DNA from: G965222505 sp965222505
GTDB lineage: Bacteria; Bacteroidota; Rhodothermia; Rhodothermales; DATKEJ01
DNA: 64,000 nt
NCBI GenBank assembly: GCA_965222505.1
Contig: OZ244956.1
Span: forward strand, 1,364,001 to 1,428,000
Reading direction: 5' to 3'
In this document: one piece after another, positions 18,399 through 28,086 of the stretch
How the letters are laid out: each line of letters begins with the position of its first letter
How positions within the stretch are numbered: position 1 is the first letter of the stretch
Made by a program: the position numbers and the translations under genes
The notes under the pieces: generated by a model
The model's input: the letters and a program-made list of their open reading frames with translations, nothing else
Database searches by the model: none
What the model was told of the DNA's origin: nothing

Positions 18399-18683
18399 TC
18401 AGCGAGGACGATGACTGAAGATACCGACGGCCTTTTTTAGGATGGCGTTCTCCTCCTGTAGGCGTTTGAGTTCTCGCTTGAGTTGGGCCATTTCCTCATC
18501 GCGTGGTTGTCCTTTTCCAGGAAAAGCGCGACCCCCCTCAGCTTCAAGTTCGAGCCGCCAGCGTCGTAGCATACTGGCATGGATACCGAGTTCACGGGCC
18601 AAGGCGCTTTTGTTGTGGCTTTTCTTGGCCAGTTCGACGGCTTCTCGTTTGAATTCGGGTGTATATTCTTTGCGTGTTGCCAT
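18399..18683 (-). CDS. IS3-family transposase OrfA (type J)
   Basis: 94-residue helix-turn-helix protein (TPEFKREAVELAKK, SALARELGIHASMLRRW) with a zipper (LKRELKRLQEENAILKKA). The slippery AAAAAAG near its end would shift ribosomes by -1 into orfB. Intact. Confidence 0.92.
   Translation of the reverse strand: MATRKEYTPEFKREAVELAKKSHNKSALARELGIHASMLRRWRLELEAEGGRAFPGKGQPRDEEMAQLKRELKRLQEENAILKKAVGIFSHRPR
18432..18438 (-). promoter_or_regulatory. A6G ribosomal slippery site of IS3 type J
   Basis: On the minus strand CTAAAAAAGG within orfA. A -1 shift here joins orfA to the orfB frame (continuing GRRYLQSSSS), matching known IS3 frameshift windows. Confidence 0.7.
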
Positions 18684-19161
18684 GAGATATTCCTCGTTGT
18701 TTTAGTAAAAGGTAGTGCTTAACTACCTCTACGTTAAAACGGGGGAATATCAGTTTTTCACGCCTTGATTGAACCCATGCTCCGGCAAGCTGGGCGTAAG
18801 CACTTAGTCGAATCGGTCAAGATCTTGGATTCGATGCCGGTGATGCTGGCAAACAACAGTCGAAGCGGTAGTGCCCGTGTGGCCCGTGAAGTGGCCAACT
18901 ACCAGAGGTGCTGCATATTTCAGCAGCTTCAGAGAATGACTTGAGTTTTGCTCGGCCCTTGTTTGGGTATTTGCAAGACTGCGAACTCTTCGCTGACAAG
19001 ATCTACAGTGACGACAAGCTCAAAGAGCAACTTAAGAAAGAACAGAATGTTACGCTATATACCCCCGTCAAGCGAAAGAAGGGGCAGAAACGTTTGTATT
19101 TTGATCAGAAACTCGAATCAACGGCAGTGAGTCGGGTGCGACAGCCGATAGAAAGTTTATT

Positions 19162-20418
19162 GGTTCTTTGACAATTTGTGTGGTGGTAGTAGTTTGATCC
19201 TATGAATACGCAGCTTTTCTACCAAGACCTGCTGGCCCTAGCTCGGCTTAAGGTCACCAATGTACATACCGCCAGTCAACGCATCACCATCTATGCAGAC
19301 GTTGCCGTTGCGCCACAACCTTGTCCGCGCTGTGGTCAAGAAACGGCCACGGTCAATCAGTATGATGATCGCCAGGTGCAGGACCTGAGCATCTCGGGCA
19401 AAGAAGTCTGGCTCCATCTTCGTATTCCGCAGTTGGTCTGTCCACAGTGCCAGCGCTACTTCACAGCGACGCCGGATTGGATCATGCCTGGAAAAACGTA
19501 TACACGCCGTCAGGCTAAATGGATCTTTCTCTTATGTGCCAAACAGCCTTTTACCGAAGTGGCAGCCCTCGTCAATTTGAGTCATAAGACCGTTGAGCGC
19601 TTGTACTACCAGATGGCCGAAGAACAACTCGATCTGCCGAGTCGCTATGCCCGTGTGCGTCGGCTTGGCATTGATGAAATCGCCCATCGTAAAGGCAAAG
19701 GCGACTTTGTTTGTGTGTTGACAGACCTAGATCGTGGCACCCAACTCGATGTCTTGCCAGATCGTAAGAAGGCGACCTTAATGAAACATTTTCAATCACT
19801 TGGTCCGGCTTTCTGTCGGCAGATCCGGGGGGTCAGTTGCGATATGTGGAAGCCGTACTATGAGGTAGCGCAGACCTGTTTTTCGAATGCTGTGATTGTC
19901 ATTGATCGTTTTCATGTAGTCAAAGCGTTGAATCAAGTACTTGACCAGCTTCGTCGGCACTTGCGTCGGGAAGACAAAGACGAGACCGTCTTCAAGGGGA
20001 TCAAGTGGATGTTGTTTAAGCGCCCGGAGCGTTGTAGCACCTCGGAGCAAAGTGATATTCAGGCCGCTTTGTGCAAATCCCCGCTCTTGGCGCAGGTCTA
20101 CGACTTACGTAACCAATTCAATGCCTTGTTTGATGCTGTCTCAGGGGCACATAGCTTGCAGATCCGGTTGCAGCATTGGATCACACAGGCAGAGGCGGTA
20201 GGCAATGGCTATCTTGATGGCTTCATTAAGACCTTGCGCAACTGGTTCAAACCGATTGCGGCCTATGCTAGGCTCAGGATCAGCAATGCTGTCACGGAGG
20301 GCTTGAACAACTATTTGCGCTATTTCAAACGGATCTCGTTTGGTCTGTCGAACTTTGAGCACATGCGGCTGCGCATTCTCATGGCGACGGCCTAAATCAC
20401 ACAAATTGTCAAAGAACG
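19162..20418 (+). mobile_element. ISL3-family element
   Basis: 1257 bp, inverted repeats GGTTCTTTGACAATTTGTGT and CGTTCTTTGACAATTTGTGT (complement). An 8-bp target duplication AGTTTATT flanks it (19154-19161, 20419-20426), as expected for ISL3. It sits in the IS982-like gene. Confidence 0.95.
19202..20395 (+). CDS. ISL3-family transposase
   Basis: 397-residue transposase. An N-terminal zinc-binding region (CPRCGQ at about 40, CPQCQRYF at about 82) is followed by a helix-turn-helix (TEVAALVNLSHKTVERL). The DDE domain has LGIDEIAHRKGKGDFVCVL, VIDRFHVVKALN and a C-terminal AYARLRISNAVTEGLNNYL containing the Glu. Length and domain order are those of intact ISL3 proteins. Confidence 0.95.
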   Translation: MNTQLFYQDLLALARLKVTNVHTASQRITIYADVAVAPQPCPRCGQETATVNQYDDRQVQDLSISGKEVWLHLRIPQLVCPQCQRYFTATPDWIMPGKTYTRRQAKWIFLLCAKQPFTEVAALVNLSHKTVERLYYQMAEEQLDLPSRYARVRRLGIDEIAHRKGKGDFVCVLTDLDRGTQLDVLPDRKKATLMKHFQSLGPAFCRQIRGVSCDMWKPYYEVAQTCFSNAVIVIDRFHVVKALNQVLDQLRRHLRREDKDETVFKGIKWMLFKRPERCSTSEQSDIQAALCKSPLLAQVYDLRNQFNALFDAVSGAHSLQIRLQHWITQAEAVGNGYLDGFIKTLRNWFKPIAAYARLRISNAVTEGLNNYLRYFKRISFGLSNFEHMRLRILMATA

Positions 20419-20555
20419 AGTTTATTCAACTGGATCAATGAGAAAACGGGCATTGAAGTAGCCTCAAAAGTGCGTTCGACCAAAGGCTTGATGGTTCATG
20501 TCTATGGTCGGCTCGCTGCGGCCATGTTCATGCTCGCTTTCTACTCTTGATTCGC

Positions 20556-20729
20556 AATAGTAGTTTTCTATTATCGGCGGCATATTCTGCTGAAGCGACC
20601 GTCATCTGGCGTGATCTCGAAGAGTTTAGGGTCCGTAGTGATGGTGATGAAGAACGTAAATTCCGGGATACCCGTGCCTTCATCTTGTCCTTATTTTCAG
20701 TAAGGACAACATTGGCAATATTGCTTTGA
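20556..20729 (+). pseudogene. 3' fragment of beta-barrel protein gene L
   Basis: The last 57 codons (SSFLLSAAYSAEATVIW to RTTLAILL) are identical to the end of the larger gene at 61442-62027. The 5' part was lost where the IS982-like element ends at about 20555. The following 50 bases and the start of attC_09 also match the right-arm copy, so this is the same cassette. Confidence 0.85.
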
Positions 20730-21005
20730 GGGTGAAGAAGACGGGTTTTATGCCAATATAGAGGTGTGTGCTCGTGGTGGGGTATAACAACCGTTCCAGC
20801 CGACCCAGTGCATATTCCAACGGAAGTGGACCACCCGTTACGATTTGATGTGGACCACCCATTACGATGCAAGTGGACCACCCATTACGATTTGATGTGG
20901 ACCACTTTTTCTACGGTATCGTAATCCTCTCTCAGCCAAGCGACACTGGATAAACTTACGCTGTGCGTTTTTGATTGAGTCCTTCAATCACCAACCGCAG
21001 AGTTT

Positions 21006-22718
21006 ATGCCCGCAAGACGTTTATCCATGCGCAAGATTAGGCGATGGGACATCGCCCTTGAAGTCCTGCGCCTCAAACATGAGGCCCAACTTAGCAACCG
21101 ACAGATCGCACGGTGCCTCAACATTGGTAAAACCACTGTGGCTCGGTACCTCGACCGGGCGAAGGCCATCGGCCTCACGTGGCCTCTGCCAGAGGCGATG
21201 GATCAGGCCAGACTTGATGCCCTTCTTTTTCCTTCCATTCCGACCCCGCGTGCCTCGCGGCCACAGCCCAACTGGGGACATATCCATCGTGAACTCCGAC
21301 AAAAGGGAGTAACCTTGATGCTTTTGTGGCAGGAGTACAAGCAGCAACACCCGGAGGGATGTGGTTACAGTCGTTTTTGTGAGTTGTATCGGCACTGGCG
21401 GCGGAGTTGTGATGCAGTGATGCGCCAGAATCACCGAGCTGGCGAGAAGCTCTTTGTCGATTATGCCGGTATGACGGTGCCAATCTTCGATACCGAGATT
21501 GGCCAACAGCGCAGGGCACAAATCTTTGTTGCTGTACTTGGGGCAAGTAACTATACCTACTGCGAAGCTACCTGGACGCAAAGCCTACCCGATTGGATCG
21601 GCGCTCACGTCCGAGCCTTTACGTTCTTCGGCGGCGTTCCAGAGATCGTGGTGCCGGATAACCTGAAGGCGGGGGTCAACAAGGCCCATCGCTACGAACC
21701 TGATCTCAACCCGACCTACGCCGACCTCGCTGCCCATTACGGCATAGCCATCATTCCGGCGCGTGTACGTAAACCGAGAGACAAGGCCAAAGTCGAAGTG
21801 GGCGTGCAAATCATTGAACGCTGGATCCTGGCCGTCTTGCGCAAGCAGACCTTTTTGAGTCTGGAGGATCTCAATGAGGCCATCGCCAAGTTGTTAGAGG
21901 GCCTGAACAAGAAGCCCTTCAAAAAACTACCCGGTTCCAGGCAGTGTCTCTTCGAAGAACTTGACCGACTGGCACTGAAGCCCCTGCCCATGCAAGCCTA
22001 CGAGTTTGCCGAATGGAAGAAGGCCAGGGTAAACATTGATTGCCATATCGAGTTAGACGGCCACTATTACAGCGTCCCGCACCAACTGCTTAAAAAACAG
22101 ATTGATGTCCGCTATACGGCACACACTGTGGAGTGCTTTTACCGATCAAAACGCATCACCTCTCACAGGCGTAGTCCCTACAAGGGGCGACATACCACAA
22201 TCACGGCCCATCTTCCCAAAGCACACCGGGAATATGCAGGCTGGACACCGGAACGCATCACCGATTGGGCTTTACAGGTCGGGCTAGAGACTAGTCGTTG
22301 GGTGCAGCACACATTGCAATCAAGGCCGCATCCGGTGCAAGCCTATCGTAGCTGTCTAGGCGTGTTGCGGCTCAGTAAAAGCTATGGCACTGTCCGTCTC
22401 GAAGCAGCATGTCGGCGGGCCAATCGCCTCAAGAGCTACAGTTACAAATCCGTGGCCTCAATCCTCAAAAACGGCCTGGATCATATACAAGATCAACACC
22501 CAGAGCCTGTGGCCCCGATCACCCACAAAAACATCCGGGGCTCGGCTTACTATACTGCACCGCCGCCCTTGAGCGGCACAACCCTGACGCCACTGGAGGG
22601 CGTACCCTATGCTCAACCATCCCACAATGGACAAACTTCAGCAACTCCGACTCACCGGCATGACGACTGCTCTCAAAGAGCAGCAAGACATGGCCGAGGT
22701 CAAAAAACTGAGTTTTGA
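21006..22718 (+). CDS. istA: IstA transposase, IS21 type M
   Basis: 570-residue DDE transposase: helix-turn-helix at about 20-55 (LSNRQIARCLNIGKTTVARYL), core with KLFVDYAGMTV (Asp about 155), VVPDNLKAGV (Asp about 218) and KAKVEVGVQIIERWIL (Glu about 264). The C-terminus overlaps the istB start by about 110 bases. It is about 70-75% similar to the type N IstA by eye. Complete. Confidence 0.93.
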   Translation: MPARRLSMRKIRRWDIALEVLRLKHEAQLSNRQIARCLNIGKTTVARYLDRAKAIGLTWPLPEAMDQARLDALLFPSIPTPRASRPQPNWGHIHRELRQKGVTLMLLWQEYKQQHPEGCGYSRFCELYRHWRRSCDAVMRQNHRAGEKLFVDYAGMTVPIFDTEIGQQRRAQIFVAVLGASNYTYCEATWTQSLPDWIGAHVRAFTFFGGVPEIVVPDNLKAGVNKAHRYEPDLNPTYADLAAHYGIAIIPARVRKPRDKAKVEVGVQIIERWILAVLRKQTFLSLEDLNEAIAKLLEGLNKKPFKKLPGSRQCLFEELDRLALKPLPMQAYEFAEWKKARVNIDCHIELDGHYYSVPHQLLKKQIDVRYTAHTVECFYRSKRITSHRRSPYKGRHTTITAHLPKAHREYAGWTPERITDWALQVGLETSRWVQHTLQSRPHPVQAYRSCLGVLRLSKSYGTVRLEAACRRANRLKSYSYKSVASILKNGLDHIQDQHPEPVAPITHKNIRGSAYYTAPPPLSGTTLTPLEGVPYAQPSHNGQTSATPTHRHDDCSQRAARHGRGQKTEF

Positions 22719-23364
22719 GGAGCGGCTCGGCCTACTCGTTGACCGAGAGATCACCGTGCGTGAATCGAAGAAGCTGAAGAGCCGACTGCGTGCGGCCAAA
22801 TTACGCCAACAGGCCTGTCTGGAAGATATTGATTATCACCATCCTCGCGGCATTGATCGTGCTCTGGTTGAACAACTCGGCACCGGCACGTGGATCAAAA
22901 AACACCATAACGTGCTCATTACCGGCCCAACAGGAATCGGCAAAAGTTACCTGGCCTGTGCCTTGGCTCATAAAGCTTGCCTGCTGGGGTATCGCTCCCA
23001 CTACATCCGATTATCGACGCTGCTGCAAGAATTGAAGATTGCACGTGGCGACGGTAGCTACCAGCGGCTGATGAACCGACTAGCTCGTACGGAAACGCTG
23101 GTGGTCGATGACTAGGGCCTGAGCACCATCCGGGCCGATGAGCAACGTGAGATCCTTGAAGTACTCGAAGATCGATATGATCGGCGCTCGACTATTGTCA
23201 CGAGTCAGTTCCCAGTTGAAAATGGTACGAATAGGGCCGGTATCCGGCCCCTGATGTCGGATCCAACGCTGGCCGATGCCATCCTGGATCGACTGGTTCA
23301 CAACGGTTACAAGATAAAAATGGAGGGTGAGAGTATGCGAAAGCACTATGCAAACTTGACATAA
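22609..23364 (+). pseudogene. istB: IstB ATPase, IS21 type M, with amber codon
   Basis: AAA+ ATPase helper of IS21. The frame is continuous for 251 codons to TAA at 23362-23364 except for TAG at 23113-23115. The type N homologue has Trp (TGG) at this position, in DDWGL. Walker A GPTGIGKSY is at about residues 106-114, Walker B LVVDD just before the stop. Residues after the stop also differ from the homologue in one block (ENGTNRAGIRPL). Probably inactive, truncating the ATPase. Confidence 0.88.
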
Positions 23365-23610
23365 ATGGGCCAGTTTATTACCTAGACTACTGCCAGCGTC
23401 GCTACCGCTCCGAGAGGGTGGCCCACATCACCGTTTTGCCTGGCCCTCTTCCCTGGAATATGCAACCCAGGGCGTTAGTCGTTCCAACCGCACCCGGGCG
23501 AGTGACTTTGTGCCGTTCTTTCAGGGCATTCCCTCAGCCCAGGTCGGCTGAACTTAGTCCGTTATGCTGCTCTTCAGATCCGGTAGCCTATTCCTTCGTA
23601 TATTTCTGCT

Positions 23611-23928
23611 ATGGAAACTACAGTTCATACCAGAGACGACGTATTTGAGCGACTCAGCCAACTCCAGGTCGACCTCCATCTGCTTGGCGTCAAACGGCTT
23701 GGCCTCTTTGGGTCCTTCGTGCGCAACACTCCCAAAGCCGATAGTGATGTGGATTTGCTTGTCGAGTTTGAGCCGGAGAAGAAGAATATCGACAACTTTA
23801 TGGCGCTGTCTTTTCTGCTCGAAGATGCGCTTCAACGCCAAGTTGAGTTGGTCACTTTTGAAGCGCTGAGTCCTTACATCGGTCCCCACATTCTCAGGGA
23901 GGTCGAGTATGTCGATTTCGACGGTTGA
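23611..23928 (+). CDS. mntA: MNT-type nucleotidyltransferase antitoxin
   Basis: 105-residue minimal nucleotidyltransferase. The signature GLFGSFVRNTPKADSDVDLLVEF has the GSF motif and the two Asp that bind metal (about residues 38-54). Known: MNT proteins neutralise partner HEPN toxins, in studied cases by AMPylating a tyrosine next to the toxin active site. It starts 44 bases after attC_09 and overlaps the HEPN gene start by 20 bases, forming one operon in the attC_10 cassette. Confidence 0.88.
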   Translation: METTVHTRDDVFERLSQLQVDLHLLGVKRLGLFGSFVRNTPKADSDVDLLVEFEPEKKNIDNFMALSFLLEDALQRQVELVTFEALSPYIGPHILREVEYVDFDG

Positions 23929-24291
23929 GTACCTGCGCCACATGCTTGATGAGGCCAACTATTTGATCGAAGAGAGCGATGACCTCAGCAAAGCCGAATT
24001 TCTGTTGGATGAGACGTTGAAGCGTGCTTTTGTACGCAGTATCGAAATCATTGCATATTCCGACACATCTCGTCCAGTGATTCCGATTGATCCCGTCCAC
24101 CGATTCCGACGCATCTCGTCCAGTGATTCCGATTGATCTCGTCCACTAGCCAGACGGTGTGACAATCTTGGCAACTGGAGCATCAGAGACGAACCAACGA
24201 CGCTGACAAACTCCGCTGATTCACAGCGGTTATGTGCATGGTCTTGTGTACCCGGCCCCCGGCCGGTGCCTTTCACTAACCATGCCTCATC

Positions 24292-25998
24292 ATGCCGACT
24301 CCGCGTTTGTCTATGCGTAAGATCAAAGAGATTCTTCGACTCAAGTATCAATGCCAACTCAGCCATCGAAAGATTGCCCAATGCCTAGGGACATCGCATT
24401 CGACCATTGGCGATTATGTCCGACGTGCGGCTATCGCCGGATATACATGGCCCCTGCCGGAGTCGCTCACCGAAGCAGAACTTGATGCCCAGCTTTTTAA
24501 GCCCAATACAACCAATACTAAACGACCTACGCCGGATTGGGTCTGGGTACATAAAGAGCTACGTGGCAAAGGCGTTACCTTGGCGCTCTTGTGGCAGGAG
24601 TACAAGCTGCAATATCCTGATGGCCTGCAATACAGCAGGTTCTGTGATTACTACCGTAGCTGGCGCGGACAACTCGACCTGGTCATGCGACAAGATCACA
24701 AGGCCGGTGAGAAGCTCTTTATCGATTATGCGGGCATGACCGTCGGGGTCATTGATCCGCAAACAGGCCAAGAGCGTCAGGCCCAAGTCTTTGTGGCCGT
24801 GCTCGGAGCCAGCAACTATAGCTACTGCGAAGCAACATGGACACAATCTTTGCCAGATTGGATGGCCTCACATGTTCGGGCCTTTGCCTTTTTTGGTGGT
24901 GTACCAGAACTCGTTATCCCGGATAACCTCAGATCTGGCGTTGACAAAGCCCACCGATATGAACCGGAACTCAACCGGACGTATGCTGACCTAGCCCAAC
25001 ATTATGGCGTGGCCGTCATGCCAGCACGGGTACGTAAACCTCGTGACAAAGCCAAGGTCGAAGCCGGCGTTGGCATCGTAGAACAACAGATCTTGGCCCC
25101 GCTTCGCCACCGACAGTTCTTCAGTCTTGATGACCTCAACGATGCTCTAGCCGAAGGCCTTCAACGGCTCAATGAACAACCCTTCCAAAAACTGCCTGGT
25201 TCACGTCGAACGCAGTTTGAACAGTTCGACCAACCGGTGCTCAAGCCGCTGCCCGAACAGCCATATCTATACGCAGAATGGAAGAAGGCCCGTGTCAACG
25301 TCGACTGCCATATTGAGCTTGACCGACATTACTACAGTGTGCCGTATCAACTGGTTAAAAAACAGTTGGATGTCCGATATAATGCCCACACCGTTGAGTG
25401 CTTCCATAAAGGAACTCGGGTAGCCTCGCATCTACGCAGTCCTTATCAAGGTCGCCACACCACCAATAAGGCCCATTTACCACGTTCGTTCCGCGAATAT
25501 GCCAGTTGGACACCCGAGCGGATCATGGATTGGGCGGCCAAGATCGGCCCACATACTCGGCAATGGACACAAAAGGCCATCGAATCACGTGCCCACCCCT
25601 TGCAAGCCTATCGCAGTTGCTTGGGCGTGTTGCGGCTGAGTAAAGCCTATGGGTCAGACCGGCTGGAGGCCACCTGCCGACGGGCTCTAGCTCTACAAAG
25701 CTATAGTTATCGATCCATTGAGTCGATTCTAAAAAAAGGCCTTGACCAACTCCCTTGTGAACCCACTACTGAAGAATTACCCCCGATCCAACACCGCAAT
25801 ATTCGTGGGCCGGGCTACTACCGTCGAGAACCCACTGAGCCTCAGTGGGCGACCCCTAACCCGTCGTCACTGCTGGAATCCGGCATAGCTACAGGTGATG
25901 GCACAACCTTAGAGGTGTATGCTACAACATCCAACCTTCGACAAACTCCAACGACTGCGACTAACCGGCATGATCGCGGCCTGGAAGGAACAGAGTGA
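24292..25998 (+). CDS. istA: IstA transposase, IS21 type N
   Basis: 568 residues: helix-turn-helix (LSHRKIAQCLGTSHSTIGDYV), DDE core with KLFIDYAGMTVGV, LVIPDNLRSGV and KAKVEAGVGIVEQQIL, and a C-terminal beta-barrel/zinc-free tail. Overlaps istB by about 80 bases. Complete and probably functional. Confidence 0.94.
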   Translation: MPTPRLSMRKIKEILRLKYQCQLSHRKIAQCLGTSHSTIGDYVRRAAIAGYTWPLPESLTEAELDAQLFKPNTTNTKRPTPDWVWVHKELRGKGVTLALLWQEYKLQYPDGLQYSRFCDYYRSWRGQLDLVMRQDHKAGEKLFIDYAGMTVGVIDPQTGQERQAQVFVAVLGASNYSYCEATWTQSLPDWMASHVRAFAFFGGVPELVIPDNLRSGVDKAHRYEPELNRTYADLAQHYGVAVMPARVRKPRDKAKVEAGVGIVEQQILAPLRHRQFFSLDDLNDALAEGLQRLNEQPFQKLPGSRRTQFEQFDQPVLKPLPEQPYLYAEWKKARVNVDCHIELDRHYYSVPYQLVKKQLDVRYNAHTVECFHKGTRVASHLRSPYQGRHTTNKAHLPRSFREYASWTPERIMDWAAKIGPHTRQWTQKAIESRAHPLQAYRSCLGVLRLSKAYGSDRLEATCRRALALQSYSYRSIESILKKGLDQLPCEPTTEELPPIQHRNIRGPGYYRREPTEPQWATPNPSSLLESGIATGDGTTLEVYATTSNLRQTPTTATNRHDRGLEGTE

Positions 25999-26677
25999 AC
26001 TCCCCGAGATTGGCCAACTGAGCTTTGAAGAACGTCTCGGCCTCCTAGTCGATCGTGAACTCACTGAACGCGAATCGCGCAAGCTCAAAAGCCGACTCCG
26101 GGCCGCCAAACTTCGGCAACAAGCCTGCTTCGAAGATATTGATTATCAGCATAAAAGAGGTCTTGACCGCTCCTTGGTCCAGCAACTCGGTACAAGCACT
26201 TGGATCCAAAAACGTCACAATGTGCTCATCACCGGGCCGACGGGGATCGGCAAGAGTTACTTGGCTTGCGCCTTGGCCCATAAGGCATGTTTGAACGGCT
26301 TCCGAAGCCACTATTACCGGCTCCCGTCCTTGCTACATGAACTCAAAATCGCACGCGGTGATGGCCGCTACAGCCAGTTGATGAAACAGCTGCTCAGGGC
26401 CGATGTGCTAGTCTTGGATGACTGGGGCTTGACGACCATCCGGGCCGATGAACAGCGTGAACTCCTCGAAGTCTTAGAAGATCGCTATGATCGGAAATCA
26501 ACCATTGTCACCAGCCAGTTCCCGTCGGATCAGTGGTTCGAGACGATGTCAGATCCGACGCTGGCCGATGCCATTCTAGATCGGCTCATCCACAATGGCT
26601 ACAAACTCTTACTTGATGGTGAAAGTATGCGAAAACAGTACAGCGACTTGCTTGAAAGCGAGCCGTTGCTTACCTAA
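25919..26677 (+). CDS. istB: IstB ATPase, IS21 type N
   Basis: 252-residue AAA+ ATPase that delivers target DNA to IstA. Walker A GPTGIGKSYLACAL (about residues 104-117), Walker B VLVLDDWGL (about 162-170), sensor region STIVTSQFP. Full length and a useful reference for the mutated type M copy. Confidence 0.94.
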   Translation: MLQHPTFDKLQRLRLTGMIAAWKEQSELPEIGQLSFEERLGLLVDRELTERESRKLKSRLRAAKLRQQACFEDIDYQHKRGLDRSLVQQLGTSTWIQKRHNVLITGPTGIGKSYLACALAHKACLNGFRSHYYRLPSLLHELKIARGDGRYSQLMKQLLRADVLVLDDWGLTTIRADEQRELLEVLEDRYDRKSTIVTSQFPSDQWFETMSDPTLADAILDRLIHNGYKLLLDGESMRKQYSDLLESEPLLT

Positions 26678-27068
26678 TAGGGTCAGCGTCGCTGCGCTCC
26701 GATTAAGTGGACGGCATCAGTCGGATTAAGTGGACGGGATCGTCGGAATATGCAATCATCGGCGAGGCAACGAAGAAACTACCGTCAGATCTGCGAGAGC
26801 GCTATGCTGAAGTGCCTTGGCGACTGATGGCCCGCATGCGAGATCGTTTGATCCACGGCTATTTTGGAGTGGACTATGAATTGGTGTGGGACGTAGTGGA
26901 CCGGAAGATACCAGAGTTGAGGTCATTTCTCATTGAAATTATCGAGGCCGAAGGTCGGCCCTGAGTATCCACGATGCAGCTATCCTTGAGGAAGCGTCAT
27001 TGTCTCCCTCAAAGGGTTGTAAAGTAGATCAGAGTTCTCTGTCCCTTTGCACCGGTGCTCGTTGAGCA

Positions 27069-27193
27069 GCATAACAACCGTTCCAGCCGACCCAGGGCGT
27101 TGGCCGTTCCAGCCGCACTCGGGCGAGTGACTTTCTGCCCTGCGACGTATGGTGTGCCCCCAGCCCGGGTCGGCTGAACTTGGGCCGTTATGT
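27069..27193 (+). repeat. attC_10
   Basis: R'' GCATAAC, R' GTTATGT, 125 bp; arms CAGCCGACCCAGGG and CCCGGGTCGGCTG pair; follows the HEPN-MNT cassette. Confidence 0.88.
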
Positions 27194-27450
27194 GGCACGC
27201 CAGCCGCTTGGGGTTGGCCTCACGTTTTGCTTACCTCAACCAGTCTTTGCGGCTTCGGTTGGGTGGGCCGTCTTGACGGCCTCGCCGGCCCAGGGTGGTC
27301 TTTGATCAGGTGCCGGTCGGCATTGGGCCTGTTGTCCCCAGAGCCGTCTGTCTCGTCATCTCGCCATGCGGCGGTTTGGCCTTGAAGGGAGTGCTGGTTG
27401 GATATAGCTGTGGTATCTTGGTAAGTTTCGTGTCGCGTCTGTCTTAGGCC
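27194..27450 (+). repeat. Non-coding cassette R, left-arm copy
   Basis: 257-bp cassette with no convincing gene: the frame from the attC ATG stops after 28 codons. It contains a GC-rich inverted repeat GGGCCGTCTTGACGGCC near 27268. A nearly identical cassette lies inverted at 58944-59199, differing by a few scattered bases. Could be a promoter- or RNA-bearing cassette; nothing in the sequence proves either. Confidence 0.6.
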
Positions 27451-27575
27451 ACATAACAACCGTTCTAGCCGACTCAGGGCGTTGTTGTTTAACTTGCGAC
27501 TTCGTGCGGGTGACTTTCTGCGCGACGCTCAAGGTGTGCCCTCAGCCCAGGTCGGCTGAACTTGGGCCGTTATGC
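27451..27575 (+). repeat. attC_11
   Basis: R'' ACATAAC, R' GTTATGC, 125 bp; arms TAGCCGACTCAGGG and CCCAGGTCGGCTG; site of cassette R. Confidence 0.85.
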
Positions 27576-27859
27576 GGACACCACCTGCGCAGACTGCTCC
27601 CCTAATGCTACGCTTTGCCTCGGCACCTCATGGGGTCGGCCTCGATGAAGAAGTCGCCTCAGTCAGGGTGATCCTCTCCGGTGCCGGTGCTTGGTGGGCG
27701 TGTGCCGGCGCACTGAAGAGATGAAGGGTGTGCGTCACCAACGGTGCGGTATTGCCCTTTTGAGCCAGGCCGGTGCTGGCATGTGGGCGCGTCAGTCAGC
27801 GTTTTCGGGGTGCTTGGGTGTCGTGTTTCAAGGTAAGTGGGTTCGTCGCCGTCGGTGCC
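27576..27859 (+). repeat. Cassette X copy X3
   Basis: 284 bp, A-type. First frame intact for 50 codons from the attC_11 ATG with two substitutions relative to X2. Second frame (MKGVRHQRCG) is one base out of phase with the attC_12 stop, as in X2. Confidence 0.8.
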
Positions 27860-27980
27860 GCCTAACACCCGTTACAAGCGACTCAGGGCGTTGGGGTTTT
27901 GCCGTTTGAAGTGTATGTGATTTCCAGCCGCCCTTTATGTTTCGGCCTCACCCTGCGCACTTGAACTTGGGCCGTTATAC
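27860..27980 (+). repeat. attC_12
   Basis: R'' GCCTAAC, R' GTTATAC, 121 bp, X-type arms CAAGCGACTCAGGG and CCCTGCGCACTTG. Confidence 0.88.
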
Positions 27981-28086
27981 CGCTTTGAAATCGAACCTAC
28001 AAATTTGCCCCAATCAACCAAGGCGTTTTTGAAATCAGATCACCGTAACTTTGAAAATCCTCTGATTCTGTAACCGAGACTACTTC

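Larger units (their letters stand above)
17473..18752 (-). mobile_element. IS3-family element type J
   Basis: About 1280 bp with inverted repeats TGGGTTTCCCCCGTTTTAAC and TGATATTCCCCCGTTTTAAC (complement of right). It interrupts IS481 copy I2 on the left; the right flank is an IS982-like gene. No target duplication is seen, so the flanks have recombined. Confidence 0.85.
18753..20549 (+). pseudogene. IS982-like DDE transposase, interrupted by ISL3
   Basis: Fragments read ILDSMPVMLANNSRS, then after a small deletion and frame change VLHISAASENDLSFARPL, FADKIYSDDKLKEQLKKE and RVRQPIES up to 19161. The frame resumes after the ISL3 element with NWINEKTGIEVASKVRS to YGRLAAAMFMLAFYS and a stop at 20549. 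The 5' end is cut by the type J IS3 element. Family call (IS982-like) is by general resemblance. Three independent lesions make it dead. Confidence 0.7.
20809..23464 (+). mobile_element. IS21-family element type M, inserted in attC_09
   Basis: 2656 bp, ends TGCATATTCCA as inverted repeats, target duplication ACCCAG (20803-20808, 23465-23470). The left end holds four near-repeats of GTGGACCACCCATTACGAT (20828-20910), the multiple transposase-binding repeats typical of IS21. Its istB carries a nonsense codon. Confidence 0.92.
20782..23567 (+). repeat. attC_09, split by IS21 type M
   Basis: R'' GTATAAC (20782-20788) through ACCGTTCCAGCCGACCCAG; the remainder resumes at 23471 and ends in R' GTTATGC (23561-23567). 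Arms CAGCCGACCCAGGG and CCCAGGTCGGCTG pair when the element is removed. Confidence 0.88.
24052..26754 (+). mobile_element. IS21-family element type N, inserted in the HEPN gene
   Basis: 2703 bp, ends TGCATATTCCGAC (left) and its complement at right, target duplication ATCAT (24047-24051, 26755-26759). Subterminal repeats containing CTCGTCCAGTGATTCCGATT at left and GATTAAGTGGACGG at right. Related to type M but distinct. Confidence 0.92.
23909..26964 (+). pseudogene. hepT: HEPN toxin gene split by an IS21 element
   Basis: The first part, from ATG 23909 (STVEYLRHMLDEANYLIEES to FVRSIEII), ends at 24051. The second part resumes at 26760 (GEATKKLPSDLRERYAEVPWRLMARMRDRLIHGYF) and ends at 26964. 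Removing IS21 type N and one copy of the 5-bp duplication ATCAT restores a normal HEPN (DUF86) protein of about 115 residues. Its RDRLIH sequence fits the RNase RX4-6H motif. The toxin is therefore inactivated while the MNT gene is intact. Confidence 0.88.
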
